Below, one piece after another: positions 61,997-64,000 of a stretch of 64,000 bases of DNA. Each line of letters opens with the position of its first letter. The stretch's first letter is position 1. The notes under the pieces were generated by a model. That model had not been told where the DNA came from, ran no database searches, and was given only the letters and a program-made list of their open reading frames with translations. Source of the DNA: Chanos chanos (Eukaryota > Chordata > Actinopteri > Gonorynchiformes > Chanidae); NCBI RefSeq assembly GCF_902362185.1, contig NC_044509.1, forward strand, positions 15,747,366-15,811,365, in the 5' to 3' direction. The translations under genes were made by a program, and so were the position numbers.

Positions 61997-63464
61997 ATGT
62001 GCATGTTTGCCTGTGTGCCTGTGTATTTGTGAGTGTGTGTGTGTGTGTGAGAGGTGGGGGGGGGGGGTTCATGCCCCACCACTGCAGCAGAAATAATCAC
62101 GTCTGAAACTCACAGAGGCGAAATCAGGACATGTCGCAGTTCAGAAAAGATGTTTAATGCTACGTTTGATTCAGTCGTTAGGTCCAGTAAACAGCTCAGG
62201 AATCCAGACTCTTTTTCCTTTTTTGTTCCTGTGGAGGATTTTGGGATATTTGTGTCCTCTGACTTTGCTCTTCTTCCCTAAACAGATTTCAAAGATGTAC
62301 TAAAGTCACTGTGATAAATATAGACTGATGTGGTTATACAAAAACTGTACTAGCATGTGTGTGTGTGTGTGTGTGTGTATGAGTGAGAGAAAGAGAACGA
62401 GAGGGAAACCTTTGGGTTAGTCTTTATCAACTGTTTTTTCAGCCTCCACATACTTTGCAAAAAATGTACAAAATTTTGTGAGAAACCTCAACCTCAGCAG
62501 CATGAACAGCCTTGTATTTAACATCATGATTGAAAACAACAACAACAACAACAACAACAACACGTTCATGTTTATGTGGTGTAATGGGGGGAAAAAAACA
62601 CTCTCACACAAGGCAAATATTCTTTTGGTAGTAAGCATCAGCCCTCTAAACAATGACGTCTGGTTTCGTTAATGAGATTTAGTCTTTTTTTTGTCCATTT
62701 TTTAAACACCTTCAGATATTTTCGCTCTTAAAGGATATATAGTTTTCATGGCACACTTAACCCTGGTCCTGACAGAACAGCCGTGTGTGTTGTTGCTGTA
62801 TAGTGTTTGGGAAATACTGCTCACAGGATGTTGATTCAATGTGTACATTTGACACTTCAATGCCTGGATGTGTTAATTATGCATTGGGGGATCACAGAAT
62901 AGCTGCAGGTGTTGAAGGGTCAAAGAACTGCTCCTTGTTTCACCCTGCGGTTCCTCACAGAGCCCAACCAGTTCAGTGCCGTCCCTTGGGGGGTGGGGGG
63001 GGGTACTCTGGGGGGGGTGGTGTGGGGGTGGTGTGTGTGTGTGGGGGGGGGGGGTATTCTGATCCGTGCCCATATGGCCTTCCAGCTTTTAGGCCGTCGA
63101 AAGCACAGGCGTCTCTTTGTTTCACGTCTTTCCTGGGAACCCCATCTGTCAATGCCCTGCACAGATGGTTAAAGGCGATACACGTTTTTAATCAACAAAC
63201 GTGAAACGCGCGTTATACGTCTCAGTCATCCACTTCCACAGGGGTCCTCGTCTGAGGCTAATCACACGGCAAATCCAGCTAATGTGGTCCCGAATGATTT
63301 GCAAGAGAGGAAATTTCAGCATGTTGTCCTTAGTCAAGGTGTCCCTGCTGTGCTTTAAGCTGTTGTGAAACAGTGGGAATTGTAACTCACCTCTCTCTGT
63401 TTCTCTTGTCTGTCTTACAGTCTTTCCAGGGGAGTCAAGGCAGGGCTTACCTCTTCAACTCAGT
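59207..63464 (+). CDS. ypel2: Yippee-like protein, YPEL2-type (3' exons outside window)
   Basis: Small, highly conserved zinc-binding Yippee-fold protein found at nucleus and centrosome in mammals; molecular function unclear. Two coding exons lie here: 59207-59314 (36 codons) and 63421-63464, ending in phase 2 at donor CAGT/GTAAGT. The first encodes [20 protein letters not shown] then [16 protein letters not shown], and the second continues [14 protein letters not shown]; both are nearly identical to human YPEL2. The Cys pair SCIHC is half of the zinc site. The rest (NVGCG onward) must lie beyond 64000. The human start MVK before MTRSK is not present in frame here (AVT precedes the ATG). YPEL1 is almost as similar; linkage to prr11 and smg8 (17q22 in human) favours YPEL2. 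Confidence 0.9.
59553..59683 (+). repeat. (ATCT)n microsatellite in ypel2 intron
   Basis: About 32 ATCT units with two GTCT variants, followed by CT-rich and TATA-rich short tracts to 59770. The rest of the intron to 61300 shows no gene; it holds a poly-G run at about 60829-60854. Confidence 0.93.
61310..61860 (+). repeat. Minisatellite of 15-bp units with 45-bp higher-order pattern
   Basis: The 15-mers TCAGTCTGTCTGTCG, TCAGTCTGCCTGTCT and TCAGTCTGCATGTCT recur in fixed order four times (61310-61495). More irregular TCAGTGTGTCTGTCC-type units follow, and the tract ends in TG runs. The 3n period leaves all frames open on both strands; these are not genes. Confidence 0.9.
62988..63058 (+). repeat. 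G-rich tract with many G-runs
   Basis: At least six runs of four or more G separated by short T-rich spacers on the plus (sense) strand of the presumed ypel2 intron, compatible with G-quadruplex formation. Only 360 bp before the second coding exon. Confidence 0.7.
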
Positions 63465-63967
63465 GTAAGTGGAGTTTTCTTCAGACAGTTCCATGGAACT
63501 GGAATCTGTTACATTGTTACATTCATGTATGACTGAAGGTTCCGAGAAAAGTCGTGACACACATTATAGTGCAACATGAGTGAGAAACAGGACAATACAA
63601 ACAAACACAGTAGGAATCTTCTGAATAGTAATGTAACATGTCATGAATTAACTGTGTGTATGTGTTTATAATGTTGCAATACTGTAAATGTATTACAGTG
63701 TGTAAATGTATTTTACTGAGATTTTGTCTCCTTAACGTGGGTGGTGAATTGGACCTGATGCAGCCCCTGATGATTTAATCAAACAAACAAGCAAACAAAC
63801 AAACAAACAAACAAACACATCATATTAAACCTTCACTAAACTCTGACTGGAATGTCTTTCTGTATCAGCTCGGTGGGTGACCTCAAAACCAAACGTGTCA
63901 GGTGATGACTTTGAACTAGCACGCGTTTATCTCTGCGTTCAAGCCGCTCTGGCCTGGCTGACGGTGC

Positions 63968-64000
<33 letters not shown>

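Noticed and set aside
61286-62100. Long open frames on both strands (up to 192 codons)
   Set aside because: Created by the 15-bp minisatellite and TG tracts; repeated residues only, no start context or splice support.

Overview
The window reads as teleost fish nuclear DNA. All genes are spliced (GT-AG introns with one GC-AG exception), the proteins match vertebrate families, and the non-coding part is full of CA/GT, GATA, GAAA and ATCT microsatellites, minisatellites, palindromic MITE-like elements and other fish-type repeats. No bacterial, organellar or CRISPR features were seen. All calls come from reading the sequence and remembered family sequences; no database was searched.

Layout: (1) 1-11.1 kb, minus strand: an adhesion G-protein-coupled receptor of the ADGRG2/ADGRG4 (GPR64/GPR112) type, 25 coding exons to the window edge, with a 5' UTR exon probably near 12.75 kb. 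(2) 13-17.3 kb: repeat-rich spacer. (3) 17.4-19.5 kb, plus strand: rhbdd2 (4 exons). (4) 21.2-31.4 kb, minus strand: por, NADPH-cytochrome P450 reductase (15 coding exons, UTR exon near 34.1 kb). (5) 34.9-40.4 kb, minus: tmem120a (12 exons). (6) 41.0-43.5 kb, minus: styxl1 (8 exons). (7) 43.95-47.9 kb, plus: prr11 (10 exons), head-to-head with styxl1. (8) 48.5-52.3 kb, plus: smg8 (4 exons). (9) about 53.1-64 kb, plus: a yippee-like gene, best match ypel2, running off the right edge. For each complete gene the exon phases add up to an uninterrupted reading frame.

The genes do not form one pathway. Rhbdd2-por-tmem120a-styxl1 follows the order known from human 7q11.23, while prr11-smg8-ypel2 corresponds to human 17q22, so the styxl1/prr11 promoter region (43.5-43.95 kb) marks a junction of two ancestral blocks. 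The most unusual structure is in the receptor: its ectodomain is built from two consecutive eight-exon units with the same order, similar sizes and identical splice phases. This is an internal duplication of a module I cannot assign to a named domain, and the second copy carries a mucin-like expansion.
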